This document shows, in pieces, positions 46,590 to 56,654 of a stretch of DNA of 64,000 nt. A model generated the notes under the pieces. The model saw only the letters and a list, made by a program, of their open reading frames with translations, did not search any database and was not told the origin of the DNA. Every line of letters begins with the position of its first letter. Within the stretch, counting starts at the first letter, position 1. The position numbers and the translations under genes were made by a program. This stretch comes from Ctena decussata (lineage: Eukaryota; Mollusca; Bivalvia; Lucinida; Lucinidae): positions 12,432,803-12,496,802 of the forward strand of contig OZ022515.1 in assembly GCA_963989385.1 (NCBI GenBank), written 5' to 3'.

Positions 46590-47110
46590 AGATGTAATTA
46601 TGCCCCGCCTGCCAAAGACAGGAGTGGGACAGACTGCTTTTCGCCAAACCATTGTTTAACAAATGTTAAAGTTTAGAGTCAAGTTTACATCCCGTCCGCG
46701 TTTTTGTGAAGCGCATAACTCTGATACCTTTTACGCTAGAAAGTTTAAATTTGGTATGATACTTACCCAGACCAACACATTTGACTTCACGGTAGAGCTG
46801 CCCCTGAGGTTTGTCCCTGGGTGGGACCAGGTGTCACTATTTATAAGGTGGGACCGGGGTCACAATGTTTAACAGGTCATATTGAACACATCATAACTTC
46901 GATACCTTTTATGCTACGAAGTCTTAATTTGGTATCATTCTTACAAAGGCTAACACCTTTGACTTCATGATAGAGTTAGACATTGGGCATAGTGGTCACA
47001 GATGAAATAGATTATACAGAGACCAGGGTTTGGAACGGGGCTAGGGCCGGGGCAATAGGGTAGGGCCAAAGAAAATTTGTCCAGAAGTTTTGTTGATCAT
47101 AACTCAGGTG
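46590..47110 (+). repeat. degenerate tandem-core repeat, ~200-bp unit
   Basis: Starts with 'ttatgccccgcctgcc'. Two units share 'cataact', 'gatacctttta', 'tttggtat' and 'tttgacttca' at about 46710 and 46900. The style resembles the tandem-core elements at 9030 and 48508. Confidence 0.55.
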
Positions 47111-48212
47111 TGTGTGGAGGACATAACGTTGAAAATATTTATGGATTATATACTCAGAGAAAATTAAAAGTATACAGTTTTTGATTTTGAATACTGGGCC
47201 TCTTGCAAATGGCTGCGTGAAAATATTAATAATGCCATTTGGGCAAACGTATAGCTCTGTAAAACACAAAAAAAAAACTGATTGTTTTGGAGCCATTAAT
47301 AATAGGGTTATGGCCCTTAATTCAAAATCAGTAGTCCCGATCAAAACTTGCTTTGCACATGGCAGATGGCATTTTGCACTTCGCGAATATCAAGCGCTAA
47401 CGTCTGTGAGTGAAACCACATCGTCATTTAATCTGAAACTTCCGGCAAACGTCTTCAACTATAGTTAAAAATGCTACATGTCTCAAATTATCTCCTTTTG
47501 AATTAAAATTATTGGGAACCTAATGTTTCTCTATCTTACCTGGTGTTACAGGTTTTCACTTGAAATTTTCAGATAATTGTTGTTTGGCTTCTAGTCTTTA
47601 TGCACACTTGAAAAGAACTTCATAGACTTGTTTGTTTGAAAGAAAATAGCAAGTAAACTTACCACAACAACTCAATGCCTATTCAGTGCATGTTACCAGA
47701 GGACGCCAAAAACATTATTTCTTGGTTCGAAAATTTGATACTTTACCCCGTTTTTATATGAGGGTGTAACATGCCTTACAAACCTTTCATACCTTTTTTA
47801 ATGCAATGCATAAAAATGCTTAAAATCAATCTCTTTTGTCCAAAGTGTATGTTTAAAGAGGAGCTACCCCAGCAACATTGTTGACTCAGACCCCTGTTTG
47901 TTTAGAAGCGTGTCGTTTTCTTATCCTTTGCCCGATTGTACTGAAATTTGTCGAAAATTATGCGAAAATGATTGTAATTATCTACAATGCCAAGGTATTA
48001 TGCAGATATGCAGACATCTGTAGAAACATCGAGACTGCGTTACCTGTATACTTTCTTTTGCTTCTGAGTATATATCAAATTAATGAATCATAATCATAAT
48101 GGTCTGTCCCTTGTATGGAGCAGTCAGGCCACTGAGTCGGCTAGGAGTGAGGCTACAGGTAGGGGCCAAAACAAACATATTCAATGTCTGTTTGATCATA
48201 ATGTCACGGACT
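47111..48212. other. no gene recognised
   Basis: No supported exon. Overlapping short frames on both strands around 47012-47468 have no recognisable motif. Confidence 0.5.
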
Positions 48213-48304
48213 CTTAAAGCATCTCAAGCCCCGGCCGAGGATCAAACCGGGGACCCTTTGATCTAAAGTCGAGCACTCTACCATGTAGCTATAAAAGCCG
48301 GCCT
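48110..48304 (-). mobile_element. tRNA-derived SINE-like head, second type
   Basis: On the minus strand 'tagctacatggtagagtgc' is a box A match and 'ggtttgatcctc' is one mismatch from box B, about 35 bp apart. The flanking arms do not pair as an acceptor stem ('gccggct' against 'gccgggg'), so a functional tRNA is unlikely. The body at 48110-48210 has no other copy in the window. Confidence 0.5.
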
Positions 48305-48507
48305 GTACCGCAAGGCAGTACTAGTGTATTATATACCTAACCAATACCCCGTGACAATAATCTGATACATGTACATTTGAAAATGGAAAGTTTAAATTAT
48401 CTATTAACTGATTTGATATAACTTCATTTTGGGTATGACAATGCCTCAAACGAGTCGGTATTTCAGAGTGGTAGGGTCAATGTCAAGGTCACAGTTGCTA
48501 TTTTATG

Positions 48508-49110
48508 CTCCCGCATCATATGATGCCGGGGGCATATAGTGTTCCAGTCGTGCATACGTGCGTACGTGTGTACCTCATTACGTACGTCTGTTCGTACGCA
48601 AGTACGTCGATCCGTCCGTCTATGAGTACGAGATCCTGTTAGACTCAGGTTAATTTTTTTGTAAGAGTTAGATTTCAGGGTTCCTTTTATTGTAGCAACT
48701 TCAAATTTTGTATGATGGTTTATCTATAAGTACAACGGAAACACACAAGAACCAGGGCATATGTCACGGTCCACTGACTTCGAATTTAGGCTAATTTTGC
48801 AAGGTTAAGAACTTTGTAAGAGGTAGATTTTAGGGTTCCTATTATTGTAGCAACTTGAAATTGTGTATGAGGATTAATATATATAAGTGCAACAGGAATA
48901 TACAAGAATCATGTCATGAAGATTCATATATCACGGTCCACTGACTTCGGACTTAGGCTAATTTTGCAAGGTTTAGACTTTTGTAAGAGGTGGATTTAAG
49001 GGTTCCTATTATTGTAGCAGCTTGAAATTTGTATGAGGATTGATAACTGTAGGTTCAACAAGAATATGCCACAGTCAGATCATGAAGATCCATATGTCAC
49101 GGTCTTATTG
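48508..49110 (+). mobile_element. non-autonomous element with ~155-bp tandem core
   Basis: The start 'tatgctcccgcatcatatga' forms a hairpin with 'tgccgggggcata', followed by a CGTACG-rich stretch. Three units contain 'gggttcctattattgtagca' at 48678, 48833 and 49000 (spacing 155, 167) and 'cacggtccactgacttcg'. Non-coding. Confidence 0.75.
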
Positions 49111-49119
49111 TCAGCCTCA

Positions 49120-49290
49120 CCATTAATATAGGTATGATTCAAATCCATAAACTCACGATAGGAGTATGAGGTTAAATAAGTGGACCATGAAATAGGGGTC
49201 ATACTGACTTACAATCAGTATGCGGTCACTCACAGTGTTTGTCCAAACCATTAACGGAAGTATAAGATAAACCCATGAAAAAGTGTCGAG
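49120..49290 (-). repeat. family L repeat, inverted relative of 17880-18430, part 1
   Basis: The reverse complement shares 'catgcttctgttaatggttt'-like and 'cagtatgacc'-like words with 18290-18430. Part 2 lies at 49740-49885, beyond the family B insertion. Confidence 0.55.
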
Positions 49291-49299
49291 AAATAAATT

Positions 49300-49672
49300 T
49301 CATGTTCCCGATATTCATGGTAGTATGAACACAATGGGTCATCTGCAGAGCAACGTTAACTTTGCACATAACCCTTTGCGTTCACACTTCCATTAACTTC
49401 GGAAATTGAAATTTATCTCATATCATCGCATTTAATTTTAAGATTATCTTATGCAACATTTTCGATTTCTAAGAGCAACATTTGAAAAATAAAGGACGGA
49501 AAGGTGTCACTAACCAACAGGTAAGCCGGTTGCGTTCAACAGCCGTCGCCATGACGTGACGTCAAATTAAACTTAAAACCGCCAATGACGTCGTTGGTTT
49601 ACATGTGACTTTGCGCACCAGCGACGTCGCGTGAACGTCTTTTTTCATGGAAATATGAACACTGTTTTTCCG
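49300..49672 (-). mobile_element. family B element, copy 2 (inverted), inside family L
   Basis: The reverse complement carries 'cttacctgttggttagtgac', 'acgtcacgtcatggcgacgg' and one hairpin ('catggtagtatgaacacaat' and its inverse at 49311-49405). Family L sequence resumes on its far side, so B inserted into L. Confidence 0.75.
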
Positions 49673-49739
49673 AAATATGTTTATTGAAAATCAAAGGGAA
49701 AGTAATTATTTTGAAAAAGAAGACAAATGCACTAGACCA

Positions 49740-49885
49740 TTAAATATCGGCCACTGTGATCAATTTTGAGTTTGAGGTCAAACATCCGGTCATATTGAAC
49801 AATTATTTCAAGCAATCAATAAAGATTCCCCAACCCACTTGGTGACCTTTAAGTCAAGGACATTATTATACAGTTTTATAAAAAA
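49740..49885 (-). repeat. family L repeat, part 2
   Basis: 'tttgaggtcaaacatccggt' is the inverse of words at 18220-18235. It continues the array interrupted at 49300. Confidence 0.5.
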
Positions 49886-50029
49886 AATCAATAAATAATG
49901 TTGACATTGCATGAACATGCTTGCATCATACGGGACTATGGCTACGGTTTATCGGATAAACCTGTCCGATTATCTTTGGATAAGAAAAAAAAACTTTTGT
50001 TTTCCCAAAAAAACACAAAATTTTGTCTT

Positions 50030-50240
50030 CCTACATACATTTTTTACACATTTTCCATTTGACTTCTTATCTCTAGCACTTGAATGCACTTTTTACATAT
50101 TGTTTTAAGAAAAGCACGTAAATTGAATTTCAAGAAAAGAAATAACGGAAAATATATGTAATCGAAGGTCACGCTTATGTATATTATTTCAGAAAAAAAT
50201 TACATTGTATTTTACAGAATAAGCAAAAAAAATCAACAAA
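50030..50240 (+). repeat. family I repeat, copy 2
   Basis: Shares 'tttacacattttccattt', 'cttatgtatattatttc' and 'ttacagaata' with 32870-33180. Confidence 0.55.
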
Positions 50241-50283
50241 CATTTTACCGTTTCGTTTTAAAATTCAAAAATATCCCCAAAGC

Positions 50284-50440
50284 AGACAACCCCATTATGC
50301 ACCCGCTGCAAGCATAGCCGGTCCTTGCCCAATTTTTTATTAGCCTCTTATTCCGGTTCTATCATAGACTGATCCCTACAAAATTGCGCAAATAGAATGG
50401 CAACTGCTGTAGACTCTGTTAGTTTATGTAACCGCCATAT
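50284..50440 (-). mobile_element. family E SINE-like repeat, copy 3 (partial)
   Basis: 'gcacccgctgcaagcatagc' and 'ggttctatcatagac' match 37108-37365; the tail portion is missing. Confidence 0.55.
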
Positions 50441-50492
50441 ATCTCCACTGATGACCGATTTCATCATGAACAATAACTCTGTTCTGTTTTAA

Positions 50493-50493
50493 C

Positions 50494-50522
<29 letters not shown>
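50493..50522 (+). repeat. poly(A) run
   Basis: About 30 consecutive A residues. No retroelement body was recognised immediately upstream. Confidence 0.7.
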
Positions 50523-50524
<2 letters not shown>

Positions 50525-50710
50525 ACATGTATTCGAGACTATAGTCCATTTTATTCATAATAATTAAAACATTTTTAATTAACGACATATAAACAGTCTT
50601 CGTTTTCTATTCTTTCTTCTTTTCTTCTAGGTGTTGATGATCGGCATGCGAAATAGTTTTCGTAAAAATGGATTTTATCACAAACCGCCTGGTGCAGACG
50701 CCCTTTTAAA

Positions 50711-51088
50711 TACCGTACACAAAATAATTTTCGTGGCGTTCAATTTTTCGCCGTATTTCGCGGTCACTTAGAAACCACGAATATTAAATTCATCGCGAAA
50801 TGATTTCCTGTTTCTTACAAAGTATTTTCTGTAAAAACAGTGTTCATATTTTTTGTTTCTGTTTGCTTCGGTAATTGCTGGTACTTTTCACTTGAGCCAT
50901 TTCGTTTATTAAGCTGCGGCGGCCCTGTCGCAGGTTAATGAACGAACTTGTTCAAGTAAAAAAGAAGTAGTTATGCTTTTCGCACATGTTGCTAACCGCG
51001 AAAATTAAAAATCGCGAAAATTAATGTTTATGCTTTTGACCCTTAACCGCGAAAATTTGAACCCGCGAAAATTACCAAGTATACGGTA
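50711..51088. mobile_element. TIR element with 'cgcgaaaatt' repeats
   Basis: Ends 'taccgtacac' and 'gtatacggta' are inverted. The inner borders carry repeated 'cgcgaaaatta' words on the right and their inverse 'aattttcgtggcg' on the left. Non-coding, 378 bp. Confidence 0.65.
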
Positions 51089-51549
51089 GCTTGTTCTTAT
51101 TTGACGCACCAACTGGTAACTTTACACCATCCGCTAATACCTGTCGTATACCTACCTGTCTTGGCTCAGTGTTGGATTTGAAAGTAACAGTCGAGAGAAG
51201 AGAGGCTAATTCATTATCGATTTTCTCACCTACAAGGAACGACAATTCATATGTAGTTTCATCCACAGAGTTCAATATGTGAAATTTTATGTAGTGCGAG
51301 CAGCACTCCAAAAGTGACCTTTATTATATTTATGCCTGTGCAATGGGCAAGCACCTGTTTAGGCGGACTTTGCTGTCAGATGACAGCTCTTGTTTATTAT
51401 GCTTTTAAATCTTCTAATAGTGTATGCGAATCAAATCAGCATGCTCTTTGACAGAAGCTGAGCAGAGTTTCAGCCTGTGCTTTGACACAAACTGAACAGT
51501 CTCACTGAGACTGGGCTTTGTCACACACTGAACAGAGTCTTCGGTTTGT

Positions 51550-51810
51550 GTTTAGACATTTTCATGCATTGCCAATTATTCCCAGATTTTTTTCATACTT
51601 TTTCAATCATTTCCAGACCTTTTTATGCATTTCCAATCATTCAATCATTCCCAGACCATTTTATGCATTGCCAATTGTTCTCAGGCCTTTTCATGCCTTA
51701 CCAATTATTTCCAGACCTTTTTGTGCATTGCCAATCATTCCCTGACCTTTTCATGCATTGCCAACCATTCCCGGACCATGCCATGCATTGCCAATTATTC
51801 CCAGACCAAC
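51550..51810 (+). repeat. minisatellite, ~36-bp unit
   Basis: Seven to eight copies of a unit like 'ttatgcattgccaattattc' followed by 'ccagacctttt'. It opens long frames on the plus strand in all phases; these are repeat artefacts. Confidence 0.85.
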
Positions 51811-51817
51811 TGCAAGG

Positions 51818-52105
51818 ATTGATTGATTTGTTGTTTTACGTCCACGGTAAACAGCTATGGTCATGTCGGGACTGTCGGGACTGTCAGTTAATCTAACCAC
51901 ACTATTCCACACCATCCTGGGCAGGCTTTGACCTCCTAAGCGGTTAACCAGTACTAAGTGCACATACGTTCGCCAGTAACTGACAACTGCCCTTCTTGAA
52001 TCAGCGAAAGGAGAAACGAAAGTATGTTGCCAGAACGGGTATCGAACCCAGGACCTGTAGTTAATGAGTCAGGTGCCCTACCGATTGCGCTACGCGGCCC
52101 GGCCC
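51818..52105 (-). mobile_element. tRNA-derived SINE, copy 2, with 14-bp TSD
   Basis: The minus strand runs from 'gggccgggccgcgtagcgca' through box B 'gggttcgatacccg' to a tail of (AATC)n type. The 14-bp phrase CCAACTGCAAGGAT lies directly at both edges (51806-51819 and 52104-52117), a perfect target-site duplication apart from the shared tail base. It landed at the end of the 36-bp minisatellite. Confidence 0.92.
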
Positions 52106-52499
52106 AACTGCAAGGATGAACAGACTGTGAATCAACACTTTTAATTATAATAATGAACAGACAATTCACATGATTAGTTTACAAAACTGCAGAAAAAAAA
52201 AACAACAACATCCGACTGCGTACGTATACCCGAACACTCAGATCTGGGTCATCGCCAGTCACACTGACATCTCATCAATGCAAAGGGGCCAAAAACTAAA
52301 AGAGAAAAACTGGATAAGACTGTGCAGCTATAAAACGAGAATGAAACACCAGGCTCCCTACAAACAAGAAGAACAATATTCACTTGATCATGAGCCTTCG
52401 CAAAAGCGTCTAAATTCACACACACACATATTGTATTACGCAGTTTATATTGAGTGTCTCAGCAGAAGCAATTGTGCTGAAACGAAACAACTGTTGAAA

Positions 52500-54009
52500 C
52501 CAATAAAATGAAACAAAGAACAAAAGGTGTAATTATACCAATTTATTGTTTACCACTTCTACTCCCTATCTATAATTTGGCATACAGGACCAGTTCAGCT
52601 AAATGGCCCTTATGTACTGATTCAGACTGTAAACCCAGCGCTGTTACTAGGGCCTGGCACTGGGCCACGCGTTAGCAATAACTTTGCTGAACCAGTATAG
52701 GGGAAACCATTCAAATCAATTGCTGCATGGAATTGTCTCATATGCTCGCTGTCATGGCACCAACCATGACCCAACGGATGTAGGTCATTGTTAATGCCGT
52801 GTCAGTGACTGACTCATGTTGCACATTGTCACCCAAGTAACTGTGGTACCTGTATGTATGTGGCACCACCTAGCCAATCCGCTAGCTGTCATGACTAGGT
52901 TTCTACTTGCGAAAGATGAAAAGTACAGACACAATCAATCAACAGGCACCAAGCAATGGACTTGAAAGGGTTAATAAAATGACCAGGCTGCTGTTGCCTA
53001 GTACTTGGGGATAATTTAGATAAATTTGTGTTAAAATTTATATTGAATTCCCCAAAAATGCAGGTATTAATGTAATTAATAGCTGAATGGTCCCCAAGTA
53101 TAGGGAATATTTGTGGTAAAGCCATATCACACCCCATTTAACAGTCAGTACCTTTGAACATTTACCTCTTCGTGTGTGAGTATATATACAACCATTATTC
53201 CTGTCTGCTACAGCGTTCAATCTGGTGTTGTGTTTTGCTGGCCAAAACAAAAACAAACAGATAGCTTATAATAAATTCCCAGTCTGAATGAAAACAGACT
53301 GCTCCAGTTATCTAGACCACATCTCAAGATTCCTAAATTACACTCATGACCTGTCTTTGCACTGGGAAAGAAAGCAAATCCACTGAGATGAATGCCGGGT
53401 CAGCATCAAATAGTAAACTAAATTACTCCATACATATTAGGACACTTTGGCATGTCCTAGCGAGTTCAGTAATAGGCAGTACATGTTAAATTCCTCTATC
53501 ACTGCATGTTGCATAAAAACTTGGTGGAAATGCAAACAAAGCAATCCCTACCAGACTAATTCATTAGGTCTTATTTAGGCACAGAGTGCCTGCCCCAATA
53601 CACAGCGCTTATATGGTAACAATGAATACAACCGAATAAACATTAACTGTTAGAACTGGCATGAGGTGTTAATTTATTTCAGTTCATAGTTCCTGTAGGG
53701 ATAATAAACTCAGCGGCCACTCAGATTAAGGGCGCCAGACACACACATAGATAGGGAAAACCCAGATCAGCCCAAGCATCTGCGCGGCCCGGCCAAAGCT
53801 TCCGGCACCTATGCACAATATATAAATATATATTCTAAGGAACCCATTGGGACAATGACAATTCAAGGCTCACCCAGACACCCGAACCCCCTTCTACCTG
53901 CAACTACGCCAAGCGCCCGGAGTTGTTTAAAGTCGTTCACATAATATTGCATGCAAACACTATCACATCTGTTTACAAATGCTCGTAAACATGCACTTGT
54001 ACAGAATGA
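52500..54009 (-). other. 3' non-coding region of the tyrosine-recombinase retrotransposon, and flank
   Basis: No gene is seen. In the element's orientation this lies after the recombinase, where Ngaro-type elements keep the B1-A2-B2 part of their split direct repeats. I could not find a convincing match between this region and 57950-58350 by eye, so the 3' edge is unknown. Confidence 0.4.
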
Positions 54010-55059
54010 TTATTGTTTGTACAGTTCCTGCAAAAGGCCACACTGGGCATCTTTGATCACTTGATGTGGTGTACAAATGTAAGTTTTGTAACAGTCTGAA
54101 GAACACCGCCCAAGGGTACGAATGAGATGATCTTCCATACGACAGAATGCTGCACTGCTGGCAGCACCAATTCTAAAGCTATGTCCAGAATACAAAGAAG
54201 TATCATATCCCAGTCTGGCAAGTATGTGTTTAATATGCAACATAAAATAAGACCGGTACAATACAGTTCCACTGTCTGTGAGGAAAAAGGGGTCTTCTGG
54301 TGCCACTTTACTAGGAAATGCTTTGTTGCGTAGCAGCGCATAGTTACTTAATGTCATAAATGGACATAAACCAGAGCTTGAATTGTTCTTAAATAATGGA
54401 ATCAAAATCCCATGCCTGTACGGATCAGTTTTAGAAGATCTTAGCCTAAGTATAACATGCGTCTCCAAAAATACAACGTCACTTAAGCATACATTTCTTG
54501 ATGGGTCAAAGTTCCCACGCGAAATGGTTATTTCCCCACAGCGTAAGAATCCAAAGAAACATGTAATATAGACAGCCTGCAACAAGCAGTCAACATAATT
54601 TGACATATATCCATTGCGTAACACAGAACATATCTGATTTAACACCTTGGCTGTAATTGGATGTCTAGGACGTGTAGACTGACCTTGAATGCGTTTCACT
54701 GAATTTAATAGGGTAGTAATCCGCAAAGAACTGCAACTGTCTGTTCTGTATAATGGACAATTAATTCCTGTTTTTAAATATTCGAAACGTATTCCGCTCA
54801 AATACAATTTGATTGTGCTGTATTTGATTTTTAAAGTTTTGTAACAGAATGCTATATACAGAAGAAAAACATCTTCCTTCACTTCTGGAAGTATTGAAAC
54901 ATTACTTGTAATGTTATTTAATAACAAAAATGTCTTGAAGCTCTTCACTGCTGTGTTAAAAGTAGTCTGTGTTTGTCCACTCAGGGCATTGTCCCACAGG
55001 GCAGACACTTCACTGTTCAGGTTGGTTACTCCCATATTATCTGCTCTGGTAATGGACAT
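54010..55059 (-). CDS. tyrosine recombinase of Ngaro-like element (349 aa)
   Basis: A lambda-integrase-family recombinase that would insert the circular DNA copy. Catalytic residues are visible in order: Arg173 in GFLRCGEI, a conserved Lys near 210 (RSSKTDPYR), His293 and Arg296 in SGHSFRIGAASSAA, and the nucleophilic Tyr as Y324 or Y327 in SSDCYKTYI. The position usually Trp in 'LGRW' is Cys here (LGRC). Length is normal for the family and the frame has no stop. The start ATG at 55057-55059 lies inside the end of the RNase H frame, a 34-nt overlap in a different phase. The N-terminal 130 residues are the expected helical DNA-binding core. Confidence 0.92.
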   Translation of the reverse strand: MSITRADNMGVTNLNSEVSALWDNALSGQTQTTFNTAVKSFKTFLLLNNITSNVSILPEVKEDVFLLYIAFCYKTLKIKYSTIKLYLSGIRFEYLKTGINCPLYRTDSCSSLRITTLLNSVKRIQGQSTRPRHPITAKVLNQICSVLRNGYMSNYVDCLLQAVYITCFFGFLRCGEITISRGNFDPSRNVCLSDVVFLETHVILRLRSSKTDPYRHGILIPLFKNNSSSGLCPFMTLSNYALLRNKAFPSKVAPEDPFFLTDSGTVLYRSYFMLHIKHILARLGYDTSLYSGHSFRIGAASSAAFCRMEDHLIRTLGRCSSDCYKTYICTPHQVIKDAQCGLLQELYKQ

Positions 55060-55562
55060 ATTTGCGGATGCTGGTCTGCATGTGGAGCACTTTGCCGAAA
55101 TTTCTGGAACGATAAGCGTGACAAGCTGTCAGCAGAAGTGTTTTTTCTCCCTAAAACGTGCCTGAAACTAAAGTGAAAATTGTGAACAAACGCAGTCCAA
55201 GTCAGTGTTCGCATGAGTTTCATAATTGGTAGACACTTAGAACGTCCCTTCTGTATGATGAATACTGTAGCCATGTTATCCGACAGGAACAAAATTCGTT
55301 TTGAAGTCCAACATTTGCCCCAGATTATAGCTGCTGCTACTATGGGGTAGAGCTCGCGGAAAGCCATAGAGAGATCACCGTCAGTGATAGATGGAAGTAC
55401 CATGGGCCATTCAGAACAAAACCACTGATTTTGGAAAATTCCACCAAAACCGATTAATGAAGCATCTGTGTACAATTCCATATCAGGCGCTACTGTGAAG
55501 TGAGAGTCATAAAATAGTGACACCCCATTCCAGTCCTTCAAAAACCTGTGCCACATTTGCAA
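55026..55562 (-). CDS. RNase H domain of Ngaro-like element
   Basis: It continues the reverse transcriptase frame after an in-frame TAG at 55599-55601; the frame between the TAG and this ATG is open. Catalytic acidic residues are recognisable: Asp in ELYTDASLIGFGG, Glu in AFRELYPIVAA and Asp in FLSDNMATVFII. Late residues (RKNTSADSLSRL) match the conserved C-terminal Asp/Ser segment of DIRS-group RNase H. It would degrade the RNA template. The methionine at 55562 is an internal residue, not the natural start. Confidence 0.9.
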   Translation of the reverse strand: MQMWHRFLKDWNGVSLFYDSHFTVAPDMELYTDASLIGFGGIFQNQWFCSEWPMVLPSITDGDLSMAFRELYPIVAAAIIWGKCWTSKRILFLSDNMATVFIIQKGRSKCLPIMKLMRTLTWTAFVHNFHFSFRHVLGRKNTSADSLSRLSFQKFRQSAPHADQHPQICPLPEQIIWE

Positions 55563-55598
55563 ATCTTGTTGACAATTAATATCAAGATAAACAAAATG

Positions 55599-56648
55599 CT
55601 ATAAATTTTTTACTGTTGTAGTCAGCTGTATCAAGTAGGAAACAAATGCACGTCCGGGTAAAATGACCCTTGATGCAAAGTTCAGATGCCCTAATAATTG
55701 GAGAAGCTCTCTTTTTGTACCCTTCGTCTTATCGAACATACTGTCAATAAACTGGGTGATTCTCTGAATTTTATCCATAGGCAGTTTAGCAACCATATTT
55801 TCACTATCCAAAATTATTCCAAGATATTCCAAGCTACATGTTGGCCCTATACATTTGTGAAGGGCTAAGGGAATGCACAAACGGGCAAACAACAAGGTTA
55901 GGATAGCCATAGTTCTCTTACCAGCACAGATATCTGCTTTTTCAACAGTAAGAAAATCATCCAGTAGGTGAAAAATTGTCTGGATACCATATTTATGCGT
56001 AGCAATCCAGCATACTGCTTGGGACAACGTGTCAAAAATACGGGGCGAGGAACGGCAACCAAACACAAGCCGTACAAAAACATAGTATAATTTGTTCCAT
56101 TTAACACAAAAGTAAGGCCACTGAGCTGGTTTGATGGGTAGCTGTTTGAAAGCATCAGCAATGTCAACCTTACACAAAAGAGCCCCCCTGCCATATTCAC
56201 ATATAGCTTTGATTGCATCATCTATCCGTGTGTATGTCAAAGAGCATAAGTCCTTATCTATAAGCTCATTAACGCTTACATTGTGAGGATCTTCATGAGG
56301 AAAGGACAAGTCTACAATAAGCCTCTTTTTACCAGAATATTTTCCTACTGCTAAACCCAAAGGACTTACTCTGTAAGATTTAAAAGGTGGCTTCTCAAAA
56401 GGCCCATACAAATAGCCTTTATGACATTCTATATCAATCAATTTCTGCACATCTTGAACATTTTGTCGCGCAGAAAGCAAGTTCACACATTCTTTATTTG
56501 GTAATATAGTGTCCGGGATTAAAGTATTAAAACCTTCCAACATACCTTTACAAAGATATTCAGAAAAAGATTTATCCGGATAACTTCTCAATCCCAATTC
56601 AAAACGGTCAATACACAAAAGGGTTGTTGGAGTTTTAGATTGAAACAA
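55599..56648 (-). CDS. reverse transcriptase of Ngaro-like element (349 aa to the amber stop)
   Basis: Motifs in order: KRLIVDLSFP (about 108-117), palm A KVDIADAFKQL (about 160-170), FGCRSSPRIF (about 196-205), the catalytic LLDD box (about 228-231; LLDD rather than YxDD is usual for the DIRS group) and SLEYLGIILD. The frame ends at TAG 55599-55601 just before RNase H, where related elements read through without a stop. It starts 6 nt after the gag stop, so it depends on reinitiation or readthrough. Apart from the TAG I see no lesion. Confidence 0.92.
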   Translation of the reverse strand: MFQSKTPTTLLCIDRFELGLRSYPDKSFSEYLCKGMLEGFNTLIPDTILPNKECVNLLSARQNVQDVQKLIDIECHKGYLYGPFEKPPFKSYRVSPLGLAVGKYSGKKRLIVDLSFPHEDPHNVSVNELIDKDLCSLTYTRIDDAIKAICEYGRGALLCKVDIADAFKQLPIKPAQWPYFCVKWNKLYYVFVRLVFGCRSSPRIFDTLSQAVCWIATHKYGIQTIFHLLDDFLTVEKADICAGKRTMAILTLLFARLCIPLALHKCIGPTCSLEYLGIILDSENMVAKLPMDKIQRITQFIDSMFDKTKGTKRELLQLLGHLNFASRVILPGRAFVSYLIQLTTTVKNL

Positions 56649-56654
56649 ATCTAG

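Noticed and set aside
51518..51896. Overlapping plus-strand frames rich in His/Phe/Pro repeats
   Set aside because: Artefact of the 36-bp minisatellite, whose unit length is a multiple of three.
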